Part shown: positions 17,887-25,259 of the stretch, piece by piece
Layout: every line of letters begins with the position of its first letter
Numbering within the stretch: position 1 is the stretch's first letter
Source: Candidatus Coatesiibacteriota bacterium
GTDB lineage: Bacteria; RBG-13-66-14; B26-G2; WVWN01
Length of the DNA stretch: 36,481 nt
Assembly (NCBI GenBank): GCA_020356085.1
Contig: CP070633.1
Location: 2,120,238 to 2,156,718, forward strand
Direction of reading: 5' to 3'
Notes under the pieces: generated by a model
Databases searched by the model: none
The model's input: only the letters and a program-made list of their open reading frames with translations
Told to the model about the DNA's origin: nothing
Translations under genes and position numbers: made by a program

Positions 17887-19800
17887 TTAAAACGCGTGGC
17901 CGAACGCGAAGTAAAAATTACCCGGGCGGTCGACCTCCCGCGTCATTATCGGCCGGCCGTAGTCGAAGCGGATGGGCCCCACCGGCGTATTATACCGCAG
18001 GCCGAACCCGGCCCCGTATTTGAGCGTTTGGTTCGCGTGCCGCGTCTTCCGGAGTTCGTCCCAGTCGGCCCAGACGTTGCCGCCGTCGGCGAACATCCCC
18101 GCCCAGAAATTGCCCAGGTTCAAGCCGATCCCGGGGACGCGGCGGCCGGCGGTAAACGGGAGCTGGAACCGGAACTCGATATTGCCGGTAAAGGAAATAT
18201 TCCCGCCCAGCGCGAAGCCGTCGTCGGCCTGGGGCCCCAACCCCCGTTCGCCGTACCCGCGGACGGAGTAAGCCCCTCCCGAGAAGAACTTGGCGGCGAA
18301 CGGTACGTCTTTGGTATGGCCGTAAGCCGAAGCGTAGCCGCCGCGGAGGCGGCCCGCAACCGTCGCGGCCGGCGCTACGCGGATATATTGCCGGCCGTCG
18401 GCGATGACGCGCCAGAAATCCTCGCCCCAGAGCGGGCCGCCGGCCGTCTCCTCCGAACCGAAAAGGTACAGTCCTTGCAACGGATTGAAGATATCGTCGC
18501 GGGTATTGACGGTGGAGGAGAAGATAAAGCTGGTAATGTTTTGCGGCCCCGCCAACCCCAGGTACCGCTCCGTCAACCGGCTGACCGGCCAGATAACCGT
18601 GACGTCGTCGCCGCGGGGGCCGAATTCGGTATAGGCCCGCTTAACGTTCATCCCGCCCGTGACTTCCAAATATTCGGTAATCTCCCTCGTTACGCGGGGC
18701 TCCAGGCCGACCTCCCAATGTCGCTTGCTCTCTTGGGAATCCCGCTCGAAATACAGCGTCGCCGCGCCCCGGTACCGGAAGCTGAACAGCCATGGCTCCA
18801 CGTACGTCGCCTCGGTCCGAAATTCCGAATATTCGGCGGCGAAACCGTACTTCACCGACGCCTCCGTCGACAGGCGCTGGTTATTACCGAAGATGTTGTT
18901 GTGGCCCCACCCTACGGTAAACGCCGCGCGGTCCGGCGATTCGTAGCCCGGCTCGAGCTTATACCACCGGAATTTATCCTCCCGGACGAGTACGAAAACG
19001 TCGACGAGCGTCGGGTCGCGCTTCGAATCCGCCGGCTCCACCCGTAAATCGCGATACAGGCCGGTGCGGTAAATATTGGCGCGGCTCTCGTCTATTTTAG
19101 AGGCCCGCCATAGCCTATCCGGTTTAATTTTATATTCGATTTCGCGGGTTATTATCTTGGGCCGGGTGCGCTCGTTGCCGGCGACGATTATCTCGCCGAT
19201 ATGGTAAACGTCGCCCTCCTCCACTTTGAAAACGACGACGCCCGTCTCGCGGTTGATCTCGAGCGTCGCGGAGGCGTACACGTACCCCCGATCGCCGTAA
19301 TACCGGCCTATTTTCAACGCCGCCTCGTTCAAATCCCGGGCCGAGAGGGGCGAGCCGACGTCGAGCCCCAAGCTCTCGCGAACGGCGAGGTAATGCTCGC
19401 GGCTCACGCCCTCCAGCAAGATGTCCGCGATTACCTCCCGGGGGCCCTCCTCAATCCGCAGCTCCAATTTACGCTTTCCGTCGCGGACGTCCCGGAAACC
19501 CCACCGGACGACGGCCTCCTCAAAACCCTCCCCCCGATAGGCCTCTTTTACGGCCTCCAACCCCCGCTCGAGCATGTAGTCGAAGAGGTATCGCTCGTAC
19601 GGTTGTCCCTTCTCGATCCCCAGCAGGTCCCGGAGATAGTTATCGTTGTAGTACTTGTTGCCGTCGACGGCGATCTTTGTGACAACGAACGTACTCTCCC
19701 CCGCCTCCTCTTGGGCGAGAGAGGACCCCGCCAGGGTGCAGCCGGCGGCGAGCCAAACTACGACTTTTAAGCGCACGGTCTTTCCAATACCGTATAGCAT
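17887..19800 (-). CDS. tamA: TamA/BamA-family outer-membrane protein (Omp85)
   Basis: A 637-aa Omp85 protein. A signal peptide (hydrophobic core near VVVWLAAGCTLAGSSLA) is followed by about three POTRA domains: FVVTKIAVDGNKYYNDNYLRDLLGIEKGQPY, then a domain around ELRIEEGPREVIADILLEGVSREHYL, then FKVEEGDVYHIGEIIVAGNERTRPKIITREI. A ~340-aa beta-barrel follows, with the strand-pair motif SVRGYGERGLGPQADDGFALGGN (the conserved RGF/RGY loop) and a terminal F. TamA inserts or assembles outer-membrane proteins together with TamB, encoded directly downstream. A GTG at 19776 would give a more typical signal peptide. LAAGC resembles a lipobox, but Omp85 proteins are not lipidated at that site. Confidence 0.93.
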   Translation of the reverse strand: MLYGIGKTVRLKVVVWLAAGCTLAGSSLAQEEAGESTFVVTKIAVDGNKYYNDNYLRDLLGIEKGQPYERYLFDYMLERGLEAVKEAYRGEGFEEAVVRWGFRDVRDGKRKLELRIEEGPREVIADILLEGVSREHYLAVRESLGLDVGSPLSARDLNEAALKIGRYYGDRGYVYASATLEINRETGVVVFKVEEGDVYHIGEIIVAGNERTRPKIITREIEYKIKPDRLWRASKIDESRANIYRTGLYRDLRVEPADSKRDPTLVDVFVLVREDKFRWYKLEPGYESPDRAAFTVGWGHNNIFGNNQRLSTEASVKYGFAAEYSEFRTEATYVEPWLFSFRYRGAATLYFERDSQESKRHWEVGLEPRVTREITEYLEVTGGMNVKRAYTEFGPRGDDVTVIWPVSRLTERYLGLAGPQNITSFIFSSTVNTRDDIFNPLQGLYLFGSEETAGGPLWGEDFWRVIADGRQYIRVAPAATVAGRLRGGYASAYGHTKDVPFAAKFFSGGAYSVRGYGERGLGPQADDGFALGGNISFTGNIEFRFQLPFTAGRRVPGIGLNLGNFWAGMFADGGNVWADWDELRKTRHANQTLKYGAGFGLRYNTPVGPIRFDYGRPIMTREVDRPGNFYFAFGHAF

Positions 19801-19845
19801 TCCCTCCCCAGTTCGGCGTTCCCTCCCGCCGAACCGGCGAGGTGA

Positions 19846-19868
19846 TAAAAAACCGCCTCGGCGGCGGC
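19846..19868 (-). terminator. Terminator after archease
   Basis: Minus strand: 5-bp stem CCGCC/GGCGG with 5-nt loop followed by TTTTTT. Short stem but a good T-run. It separates ispF-archease from tamA. Confidence 0.6.
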
Positions 19869-19893
19869 AACGACGTCCCGCGCGCCGGCGTCG

Positions 19894-20316
19894 TCAGAGG
19901 TCGAAGATCACGCGGGCGACGAAGTCCCCGTTCTCGTCGCGTTCCACGGCGTAGTCGGCGTACGTAACGTTCTTTACCTCGCCGTGGGGTCGGTGCCGAT
20001 CGACGTCCAATTCCTCGCCCTCCGCCGTCGCCTCCAAGCGGCGGTCGTCCTCCGCGAAGACGAAGCCGAATTTCCTAAACACCAATCGCTCGGCGTCGAG
20101 CCAGTACAAGAGCTCCGCCAACCACTCGTGGAAGAGTTCCGCGAGGTCGGGCCCCGCCACCTCCAGACGGCGTTCCACTCGGCTTTCGACGGCGTCGTAG
20201 TCGAGAACGAGCTGGTATACCGCGCGCGCGCCGAGGACGAAGAGTTCCTCCCGGGAGGCGGCGACGATTTCGACGCCCGCGTCGGCGGTATGTGCGAGGT
20301 AGCGGATCGTGCCCAT
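19894..20316 (-). CDS. Archease
   Basis: A 140-aa archease. The conserved metal-binding features are visible: HTADAGVEIVA at 9-19, LFHEWLAELLYWLDAERLVF in the middle, and EVKNVTYADYAVERDENG...ARVIFDL at the end, where the C-terminal Asp is part of the calcium site. Archease activates the RNA ligase RtcB (RNA repair/tRNA splicing) by promoting its guanylation; no rtcB is in this window. The protein has full family length. It lies 27 nt downstream of ispF, apparently in the same transcript, a pairing with no obvious functional link. No Shine-Dalgarno sequence is seen before ATG 20316. Confidence 0.93.
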   Translation of the reverse strand: MGTIRYLAHTADAGVEIVAASREELFVLGARAVYQLVLDYDAVESRVERRLEVAGPDLAELFHEWLAELLYWLDAERLVFRKFGFVFAEDDRRLEATAEGEELDVDRHRPHGEVKNVTYADYAVERDENGDFVARVIFDL

Positions 20317-20343
20317 GGCGGAGGCAGCCGCTCGCCGGGGCCG

Positions 20344-20826
20344 TTAGGTTTCGGCCGCGACGAGCACGACCGCGGCCCACGCCGCGATCGCCTCCCCCTC
20401 GCCGATATACCCGAAGCCCTCGTTGGTCTTGGCCTTTACGCCGACGGCGCCGACGTCCAATTCCAACAACTCGGCCAGCCGGCCGCGAATCCGGTCGACG
20501 TACTTCGCCATCCGCGGCCGTTCCGTTATGACGACGCAGTCCAGATTCCCGACGCGAAGCCCCTCCGCCTCCACCATGGCCCGGACCTCGGCGAATAGCC
20601 TGGCGCTGTCGGCGCCGGCGAACCGCACGTCCGTATCCGGGAATTGGTGGCCGATATCCTTGAGCGCCGCGGCGCCCAACATCGCGTCCATAATCGCGTG
20701 GAGCAAAACGTCGCCGTCCGAATGGCCCACCAAACCCTGCTCGTGAGGGATCTCGACGCCGCCCAGGATTACGGGCCCTTCGCCGCCGAACCCGTGGACG
20801 TCATATCCTATTCCGACTCTGGTCAT
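20344..20826 (-). CDS. ispF: 2-C-methyl-D-erythritol 2,4-cyclodiphosphate synthase
   Basis: Fifth enzyme of the MEP isoprenoid pathway, converting CDP-methylerythritol 2-phosphate to the cyclic diphosphate and CMP; a cytosolic trimer. In the 160-aa protein, zinc ligands D9, H11 (YDVHGF) and H43 (HAIMDAMLGAAALKDIG) are present, with GHSDGDVLLH and FPDTD phosphate/substrate loops and a C-terminal TKTNEG-type loop (KAKTNEGFGYIGEGEAIAAWA). Complete and ordinary. The promoter at 20838-20866 leaves a leader of only about 5 nt, and there is no Shine-Dalgarno sequence, so translation is probably leaderless. It is followed by archease. Confidence 0.97.
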   Translation of the reverse strand: MTRVGIGYDVHGFGGEGPVILGGVEIPHEQGLVGHSDGDVLLHAIMDAMLGAAALKDIGHQFPDTDVRFAGADSARLFAEVRAMVEAEGLRVGNLDCVVITERPRMAKYVDRIRGRLAELLELDVGAVGVKAKTNEGFGYIGEGEAIAAWAAVVLVAAET

Positions 20827-20837
20827 ATTTAACCGTA

Positions 20838-20866
20838 ATTATAACAAGCTAAACCGCCGGGGGCAA
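20838..20866 (-). promoter_or_regulatory. Promoter of ispF-archease
   Basis: On the minus strand TTGCCC (20861-20866), 17-nt spacer, TATAAT (20838-20843). Transcription should begin near 20831, five bases before the ispF ATG. Confidence 0.65.
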
Positions 20867-20934
20867 GCCGCAGCGGCACGGCTTTTTTACCCAACAACGG
20901 CCCCTCGGCGGCCCGACGAATCGCGGGCGAGCCA

Positions 20935-21684
20935 TCAGGCAACTCCGACCAGGCTCCGGACCAACGGCGCGACGTCGCGGACGTCGGCGACCTCGTAGTC
21001 GGCCTGGGCCTCCGCGGCCCACCGCGCCACCTCCGGCCCCTCCCGCCGCACCCACACCGTACGGAGGCCTACCTGCCGCGCCGCCATGACGTCCTCCACC
21101 GGCGAGTCGCCGACGTAGATGATCTCCGCGGGCGACGCCTCCGCCATCCGGCAGATTTGAGCGTAGATCGCGGCGTCCGGTTTAAACACCCCCAGCTCTT
21201 CCGCCACCGCCACCCAGGTGAAGTAAGGATCCCAGCCCAAGCGTGCTATTTTAGGTCGCTGGATGTCCGTGAAGCCGTTGGTCAACAGGCCGAGCGGCAG
21301 GAGGGGCGCGAGCGCGGCCAACACCTCCTCCGCGCCGGGGAGCGGATAGCTACGTTCCAGGTAAACGGCGAGGTATTCCCTTCCCACGACCGGCGCTTCG
21401 AAAGGGGCCGCGACGCCCACGCGCGCGAAAAGTTCCGCGAAGCGCTGGTCCCGGAGCGTCGTCACGTCGATCTCGCCGCCGGCCAATCCCAGCCACAGCC
21501 GCTGGTTGATTTCGAAAAACAACCGCGCGAACTCGTCGACGGCCGTACCGGTCGCGCCGACGTCGTAGCGGCGGTACACCTCGGCCAGTGCCTCCCGCGC
21601 CGCGCGACGATGGTCGTAGAGCGTATTATCGAGGTCGAAAAAAAGGGCTCGGGGCATCGCGCGGCGGGTACGGCCTTCGCTCAT
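20935..21684 (-). CDS. HAD-superfamily hydrolase (YjjG-like)
   Basis: A 249-aa HAD-IA phosphatase. Motif I is FFDLDNTL (nucleophile D17, acid D19), motif II LLTNGF, motif III Lys in GVFKPDAAIY, motif IV YVGDSPVEDVMAA; the helical cap lies between about 30 and 95. The pattern resembles YjjG/YfnB-type nucleotide or small-phosphate phosphatases, but substrate cannot be read from sequence. The ATG at 21684 is preceded by GGAAGAAG and lies 16 nt after the stop of the tagged secreted paralog, so it is probably the last gene of that operon. ATG 21657, directly before the DxD motif, is an alternative start. Confidence 0.92.
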   Translation of the reverse strand: MSEGRTRRAMPRALFFDLDNTLYDHRRAAREALAEVYRRYDVGATGTAVDEFARLFFEINQRLWLGLAGGEIDVTTLRDQRFAELFARVGVAAPFEAPVVGREYLAVYLERSYPLPGAEEVLAALAPLLPLGLLTNGFTDIQRPKIARLGWDPYFTWVAVAEELGVFKPDAAIYAQICRMAEASPAEIIYVGDSPVEDVMAARQVGLRTVWVRREGPEVARWAAEAQADYEVADVRDVAPLVRSLVGVA

Positions 21685-21700
21685 GGCAGCTTCTTCCGGA

Positions 21701-22321
21701 TTAGTAAAACAACCCTTTCACCCGGCCGAAGGAGGCGGGCGCCACCGCGGGGTGCGCATCGAAAAATATCCGCGCGTTGTAGCCCATGTCCTGTAACGTC
21801 CCGGACGTAGCTCGCTCGTCGTAGGCATAACATTGGTGTGCCGTCAACTTACCGACGAGCAAGCACACTTTTTGTCCGGTCCCCGACGTCCACGTAATCT
21901 CAAGAATCAGGTTGTCGCGGTTGTTATATTCGAACGTCTCGGCCATCGGTATGGGATAGACGCCCTCCGGGGACGGCAACTCGTACGTCGCGAAGCTGGC
22001 CACCAGCTTGGGCGTATTGCCGCCGTAGTTAGCCTCGAAATTAGCGGTTAGCGCCGAGAGGGGCGTGTGGCATAGGTAGAACTTGACCTCCTGAAACGTC
22101 GAAACGTTTACCGTCTTCTCCAACTCGAACTCGGTGATCGTCCCGGCGTAATTTATCTTGGCGCGGTCGAAAAGCATCTGGCACCGCATTCCCGGGTTGT
22201 AGGGGTGCCATGGTTGGAGGGCATTCTCGCTCCCCACGTGGATGTAGACGTTGCGACCTGTGGCCGCCGCCCCCGCTACGACCGACAACGCCGTGGCCCC
22301 AATACAAATTAGGTTCTTCAT
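21701..22321 (-). CDS. Secreted tagged protein, paralog 3 of a tandem triplet
   Basis: A 206-aa protein with signal peptide (MKNLICIGATALSVVAGAAATG). I do not recognise a named family. The body shares blocks with the next two genes: MRCQMLFDRAKINYAGTITEFELEK, FYLCHTPLSALT, NYGGNTPKLVASFATY, GVYPIPMA and YNNRDNLILEITW. The alternation of strands and the MRCQxLF...AGxIT core resemble the jelly-roll-like segments seen in exported FCB proteins, an inference only. Three Cys sites (MRC, LCHT, HQCYAYD) are shared by the triplet. The C-terminus PASFGRVKGLFY is the window's recurrent tag. Strong AGGAGG before ATG. Confidence 0.85.
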   Translation of the reverse strand: MKNLICIGATALSVVAGAAATGRNVYIHVGSENALQPWHPYNPGMRCQMLFDRAKINYAGTITEFELEKTVNVSTFQEVKFYLCHTPLSALTANFEANYGGNTPKLVASFATYELPSPEGVYPIPMAETFEYNNRDNLILEITWTSGTGQKVCLLVGKLTAHQCYAYDERATSGTLQDMGYNARIFFDAHPAVAPASFGRVKGLFY

Positions 22322-22358
22322 CCCATAACCTCCTGGAGCGGTCGGCAGGAAGCACCCC

Positions 22359-22979
22359 TCACTGATATAGCGCCTTGACGCGGCCGAAGGAGGCCGGCGT
22401 CACGGCCGGGCCGGTATCGAAGTGCACGCGGGCGTTGAGGCCGACGTCGGCGACCGTCCCGGTCGTGGCCCGGGCGTCGTACGCGTAACACACGTGGGCC
22501 GTCACCGTTCCGGAGACCAAACTCACTTTCTGGTTCTTGCCGAGCTCCCACGTTACTTCCAACAGGAGGTTGTCCCGGTTGTTATAGGCGAAGGAGTCCG
22601 CCATCGGAATCGGGTAGACGCCTTCGACCTCCGGGAGGCGGTAAGTGGCGAAGCTCGCTACCAACTTCGGCGTGTTGCCGCCGTAATTGCCGTTAAAATC
22701 CGTCGTCAAAGCGGCGAGCGGCGTATGGCAGAGGTAAAATTTGACGGTGCCGTACTCGCCAACGTACGCGTGTTTCTCCAGCTCGAACTCGGTGATCGTC
22801 CCGGCGTAGTTTATCTTGGCCCGGTCGAACAGCATCTGGCACCGCATGCCGTCGTTGGAGGAGTACCACGGATAGATGGACCCGGAGGTCCCGTTGAATA
22901 TGTACACCGTATGGCCGGTGGCGAAGGCTCCGGAGGCGAGCGCCAACCCGGCCGCAAACGTTAATAGTACCTTTCGCAC
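22359..22979 (-). CDS. Secreted tagged protein, paralog 2 of a tandem triplet
   Basis: A 206-aa paralog of its neighbours with a GTG start; AGGAGG lies 8 nt upstream. The signal peptide is MRKVLLTFAAGLALASGAFA. The conserved blocks MRCQMLFDRAKINYAGTITEFELEK, FYLCHTPLAALT, NYGGNTPKLVASFATYRLP and YNNRDNLLLEVTW are nearly identical to paralog 3; mature N-termini (HTVYIFNGTSGSIYPWYSSNDG) differ most. It ends PASFGRVKALYQ. The 37-nt gap to the next gene has only a ribosome-binding site, so these are cotranscribed. Function unknown; tandem copies diverging at the exposed N-terminus suggest surface proteins. Confidence 0.85.
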   Translation of the reverse strand: MRKVLLTFAAGLALASGAFATGHTVYIFNGTSGSIYPWYSSNDGMRCQMLFDRAKINYAGTITEFELEKHAYVGEYGTVKFYLCHTPLAALTTDFNGNYGGNTPKLVASFATYRLPEVEGVYPIPMADSFAYNNRDNLLLEVTWELGKNQKVSLVSGTVTAHVCYAYDARATTGTVADVGLNARVHFDTGPAVTPASFGRVKALYQ

Positions 22980-23014
22980 GCACGAACCTCCTCTCTCAAG
23001 AAAGCGCTTCCCGG

Positions 23015-23653
23015 CTAGCGGAACAACGCTTTAAGGCGGCCGAAAGACGCCGGCGTGACGGCCGGGTACTTGTCGAAGACGATGAGGGCGTTGTAGGCGA
23101 TGATATCCGGCGTCCCGGCCTCGGCCTGGTAGTCCCACGCAAAACAACGGTGGTTAGCCACCGACCCGTTCTTCACCCGACACATTACGTTGGACTTGTC
23201 CGACGACTCCCACGTAATCTCGAAGAGGAGGTTATCGACGTTGTTGTATGCGAACGTCGTCGCCATCGGAAGAGGGTACGGCCCCACCACCGCGGGGACC
23301 TTGTAGGTGGCGAAGCTCGCCACCATCGTGGGCGTGTTCCCGCCGTAATTCTGCCTAAACACCGGCGTGAGCGAGGTAAGATTGGTATGACAGAGGTAGA
23401 ACTTTACGTTGTAGAATTCCGCCGAATTGCCGTCGCTCTTCTCCAGCTGGAAATCCGTAATAGTACCGGCGTGGTTTATGTAAGAGCTGTCGTAGAGCAT
23501 CTGGCACCGCATGCTCGTCAGCGTGGGGTGAGGCCACCAGGGAATGGCGTTCATCCCCTCGCCGTACTTGACGTAAACCTCGCTGCCGGTAGCGAACGCC
23601 GCCGGCGCGCCAACCAGGCCAACCGCCAACGCCTTTAAGGCATACCTCTTCAT
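23015..23653 (-). CDS. Secreted tagged protein, paralog 1 of a tandem triplet
   Basis: The first gene of the operon, 212 aa, ATG preceded by GGGGAGG. Signal peptide: MKRYALKALAVGLVGAPAAFA. It is the most divergent of the triplet (MRCQMLYDSSYINHAGTITDFQLEK, FYLCHTNLTSLT, QNYGGNTPTMVASFATYKVP, YNNVDNLLFEITW), with the same Cys sites and a final PASFGRLKALFR. Transcription from 23754-23782 gives a leader of about 94 nt, in which I see no riboswitch. No function can be assigned. Confidence 0.85.
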   Translation of the reverse strand: MKRYALKALAVGLVGAPAAFATGSEVYVKYGEGMNAIPWWPHPTLTSMRCQMLYDSSYINHAGTITDFQLEKSDGNSAEFYNVKFYLCHTNLTSLTPVFRQNYGGNTPTMVASFATYKVPAVVGPYPLPMATTFAYNNVDNLLFEITWESSDKSNVMCRVKNGSVANHRCFAWDYQAEAGTPDIIAYNALIVFDKYPAVTPASFGRLKALFR

Positions 23654-23753
23654 ACGCAGCCTCCCCTTTCCTACCCGACATGGGGCGGGGCTATTACCCG
23701 AATCGAAAGCATACCGTCGCCGGATATCAAGGCGGCGGCCTTAACGCGACCCC

Positions 23754-23782
23754 AATATAACAACCCCTCGCGCCGGTGTCAA
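23754..23782 (-). promoter_or_regulatory. Promoter of the tagged-paralog operon
   Basis: On the minus strand TTGACA (23777-23782), 17-nt spacer, TATATT (23754-23759). Close to consensus and divergent from the ncRNA promoter 30 nt away. Confidence 0.78.
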
Positions 23783-23811
23783 ACTCCCGTTTCTTCCCGC
23801 CGAGCCTATAC

Positions 23812-23840
23812 TTGACTACGATCATGATAATTGTTATAAT
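23812..23840 (+). promoter_or_regulatory. Promoter of the candidate ncRNA
   Basis: TTGACT (23812-23817), 17-nt spacer that is AT-rich, TATAAT (23835-23840). Expected start of transcription about 23847. There is no protein-coding gene on this strand until 24880, beyond a terminator. Confidence 0.78.
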
Positions 23841-23846
23841 ATATGT

Positions 23847-24078
23847 AGAAAAAGGCGTTAGAGGCTAAACGCCGACGGGTTCTTTCTCGTCTAAATAAGC
23901 GGAATTCATCTGGAATATGAGACCGGAAAAAGATTTCTACACGTAACGAAGCGGGCCGGCCGCGACGGCGCCTGACGGTGGTGGAAAACAGCGCAGGCGC
24001 CTCCTCTCGCGGGACCGGCCGCTTGGTTTAATCGACCTGTTCGCTTCTACGCGGGCCCCCCCGGGGGCCCGTTTTTTT
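23847..24078 (+). ncRNA. Candidate structured non-coding RNA (~230 nt), no known family
   Basis: A near-consensus promoter leads into ~205 nt without a usable ORF and ends at an intrinsic terminator. The interval folds well by eye. 5' domain: AGAAA/TTTCT (up to TGTAGAAA 23844-23851 with TTTCTACA 23934-23941) encloses hairpins GGCGTT/AACGCC (23854-23859, 23868-23873) and GACGGG/CTCGTC (23874-23879, 23886-23891). 3' domain: CGTA plus GAAGCG (23942-23953) pairs with CGCTTC plus TACG (24042-24051). Inside are GGCCGG/CCGGCC (23954-23959, 24015-24020), CGCGA/TCGCG (23961-23965, 24007-24011) and GGCGCCTG/CAGGCGCC (23967-23974, 23994-24001), capped by a purine-rich loop. I do not see the hallmarks of RNase P, tmRNA or SRP RNA; a divergent 6S RNA is possible but not convincing. 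Confidence 0.65.
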
Positions 24079-24768
24079 AGTTCCCCGTTCCCTTATAAGG
24101 CCAACGATCTCTTTCAAGGTCGTAAAAATATGCCCCGCCGATACGGTCGAACGGCCGTGCTCGCGGGGTAGATGGCGCACGCCCCGTTCCAGAAGCGGTA
24201 CGCCGAGCCGGCGGAGCTTTACCATCAACTCCGTATCGATGAAGAATTTATCGGAATACAACTCCAAGCTTTGGAGTTCGCGCCGCGGGAGGAATTTGAA
24301 CGAACAATCGACGTCGCGGACCCGCAAGCCGAACAGGAGACGGACCAGCGCGTTGTAACCCCACGATAAGAATTTCCGGAGCGCTCCCTCCGCCCGGCCG
24401 AGCCGGTAGCCAACGACGGCGTTGCGGCCGTCGAGGAGCGGCAGGAAGGCTAGCATTTCGCCCAGGTCGAACTGGCCGTCGCCGTCCGTATAGAAGACGT
24501 AATCCATCCTCGCCGCGGCAAAGGCGTCGCGAAGGCTCTTGCCGTAACCCTCATTTTTCGAGTGGGTAACGACACGCAGCGCGGGGATTTCGCCTCGTAA
24601 CGAGGCAAGGAGGTCGGCGGTCCCGTCGCGCGAACCGTCGTCGACGATCACGATCTCGTACTCGACGCCGCCCACCCGGAGCGACTCGTCGAAGCCGCGA
24701 ACGACGCGTTCGATATTGCCGGCCTCGTTGAAGGCCGGCGCGCAGGCAGAGAGCGAAAACGACGCCAC
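24028..24768 (-). CDS. GT2-family glycosyltransferase
   Basis: A 246-aa cytoplasmic or membrane-associated GT-A enzyme of the dolichyl-phosphate mannose synthase-like group, transferring a nucleotide-activated sugar, probably to polyprenyl phosphate. Visible motifs are PAFNEAGNIERVV, IVDDGSRDGT (D43-D44), and YTDGDGQFD with the DxD at 95-97; DVDCSFKFLPR and HLPREHGRSTVSAGHIF follow. No membrane helices at the C-terminus, unlike many DPMS-like enzymes. Such a donor synthase could feed the DUF2723/GT-C proteins (inference). GTG start at 24768; a promoter at 24775-24803 leaves just 6 nt before it. Its last 51 nt overlap the ncRNA and its terminator on the opposite strand. Confidence 0.92.
   Translation of the reverse strand: MASFSLSACAPAFNEAGNIERVVRGFDESLRVGGVEYEIVIVDDGSRDGTADLLASLRGEIPALRVVTHSKNEGYGKSLRDAFAAARMDYVFYTDGDGQFDLGEMLAFLPLLDGRNAVVGYRLGRAEGALRKFLSWGYNALVRLLFGLRVRDVDCSFKFLPRRELQSLELYSDKFFIDTELMVKLRRLGVPLLERGVRHLPREHGRSTVSAGHIFTTLKEIVGLIRERGTKKTGPRGGPRRSEQVD
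24052..24078 (+). terminator. Rho-independent terminator of the ncRNA
   Basis: Stem CGGGCCCC (24052-24059) with GGGGCCCG (24064-24071), then TTTTTTT. The T-run exists only on the plus strand, so it cannot serve the minus-strand glycosyltransferase gene within whose coding end it lies. Confidence 0.85.
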
Positions 24769-24774
24769 GCCGTG

Positions 24775-24803
24775 AATATATAATTAACGCGGGCCAACCG
24801 CAA
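24775..24803 (-). promoter_or_regulatory. Promoter of the GT2 gene
   Basis: On the minus strand TTGCGG (24798-24803), 17-nt spacer, TATATT (24775-24780). Six bases separate the -10 from the GTG start codon, which implies a leaderless mRNA. Confidence 0.58.
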
Positions 24804-24830
24804 GCCTAAATACCCGGGAGGAAAAAAGTA

Positions 24831-24859
24831 TTGACTATATATGAGAAGTTTGGTAATAT
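24831..24859 (+). promoter_or_regulatory. Promoter of cupredoxin 1
   Basis: TTGACT (24831-24836), 17-nt spacer, TAATAT (24854-24859). The -10 and the strong AAGGAGGT (24866-24873) lie inside an open frame that begins at ATG 24841, so that upstream ATG cannot be the start. Confidence 0.75.
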
Positions 24860-24879
24860 ATATCCAAGGAGGTAATCAA

Positions 24880-25236
24880 ATGAGAAGAGTAACGCTTATA
24901 ATGTTGGCGCTCGCGGCCTGCGCCGCCGCCTCGCTGGCGGCTACGGAGATCCAAATCCGGGATTTCGCCTTCGTCCCGGCGAACGCCGTAATAATGAAGG
25001 GCGAAAACGTCAAGTGGACCAACTTCGACCAGGTAACCCACACGTCGACGTCGGATACCCAAATCTGGGATTCCGGCGATCTCACCCACGGCAAGTCGTT
25101 CGAATTCCGGTTTAATTCTACGGGGAGTTTCCCGTACCACTGCACGTACCACATAGCGATGAAGGGTACGATACGCGTAACGGAGACGCCGGTGGAGCCC
25201 GCCTCGTTCGGCCGCGTCAAGGCGCTTTTCCGCTAG
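24880..25236 (+). CDS. Amicyanin/plastocyanin-like cupredoxin 1 with C-terminal tag
   Basis: A 118-aa exported blue-copper protein. After the signal peptide (LMLALAACAAASLA; LAAC could also act as a lipobox) comes a single cupredoxin domain: FVPANAVIMKGENVKWTN, then H54 in VTHTSTSD, and C88-TY-H91-IA-M94. The C-x2-H-x2-M spacing matches amicyanin and predicts a type-1 copper site for electron transfer in the periplasm or at the cell surface. The mature domain ends near TETP, after which PASFGRVKALFR is appended, the same tag as on the neighbouring secreted paralogs. Start is ATG 24880, 6 nt after AAGGAGGT. Monocistronic: own promoter and terminator. Confidence 0.92.
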   Translation: MRRVTLIMLALAACAAASLAATEIQIRDFAFVPANAVIMKGENVKWTNFDQVTHTSTSDTQIWDSGDLTHGKSFEFRFNSTGSFPYHCTYHIAMKGTIRVTETPVEPASFGRVKALFR

Positions 25237-25259
25237 GCCGGCTAACGACCGCCACTCAC

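Noticed and set aside
20865-20888. Plus-strand terminator-like hairpin (AAGCCG/CGGCTT plus T-run)
   Set aside because: No plus-strand gene lies upstream, and it overlaps the -35 of the ispF promoter. At most it blocks antisense transcription.
23917-23946. A 9-codon ATG frame inside the ncRNA that might be a tmRNA tag
   Set aside because: The peptide does not end in the hydrophobic Ala-rich sequence of tmRNA tags, and no tRNA-like domain is visible.
24841-24879. Upstream ATG giving a longer cupredoxin 1
   Set aside because: The segment contains the -10 box and the Shine-Dalgarno sequence, and the signal peptide begins at 24880.
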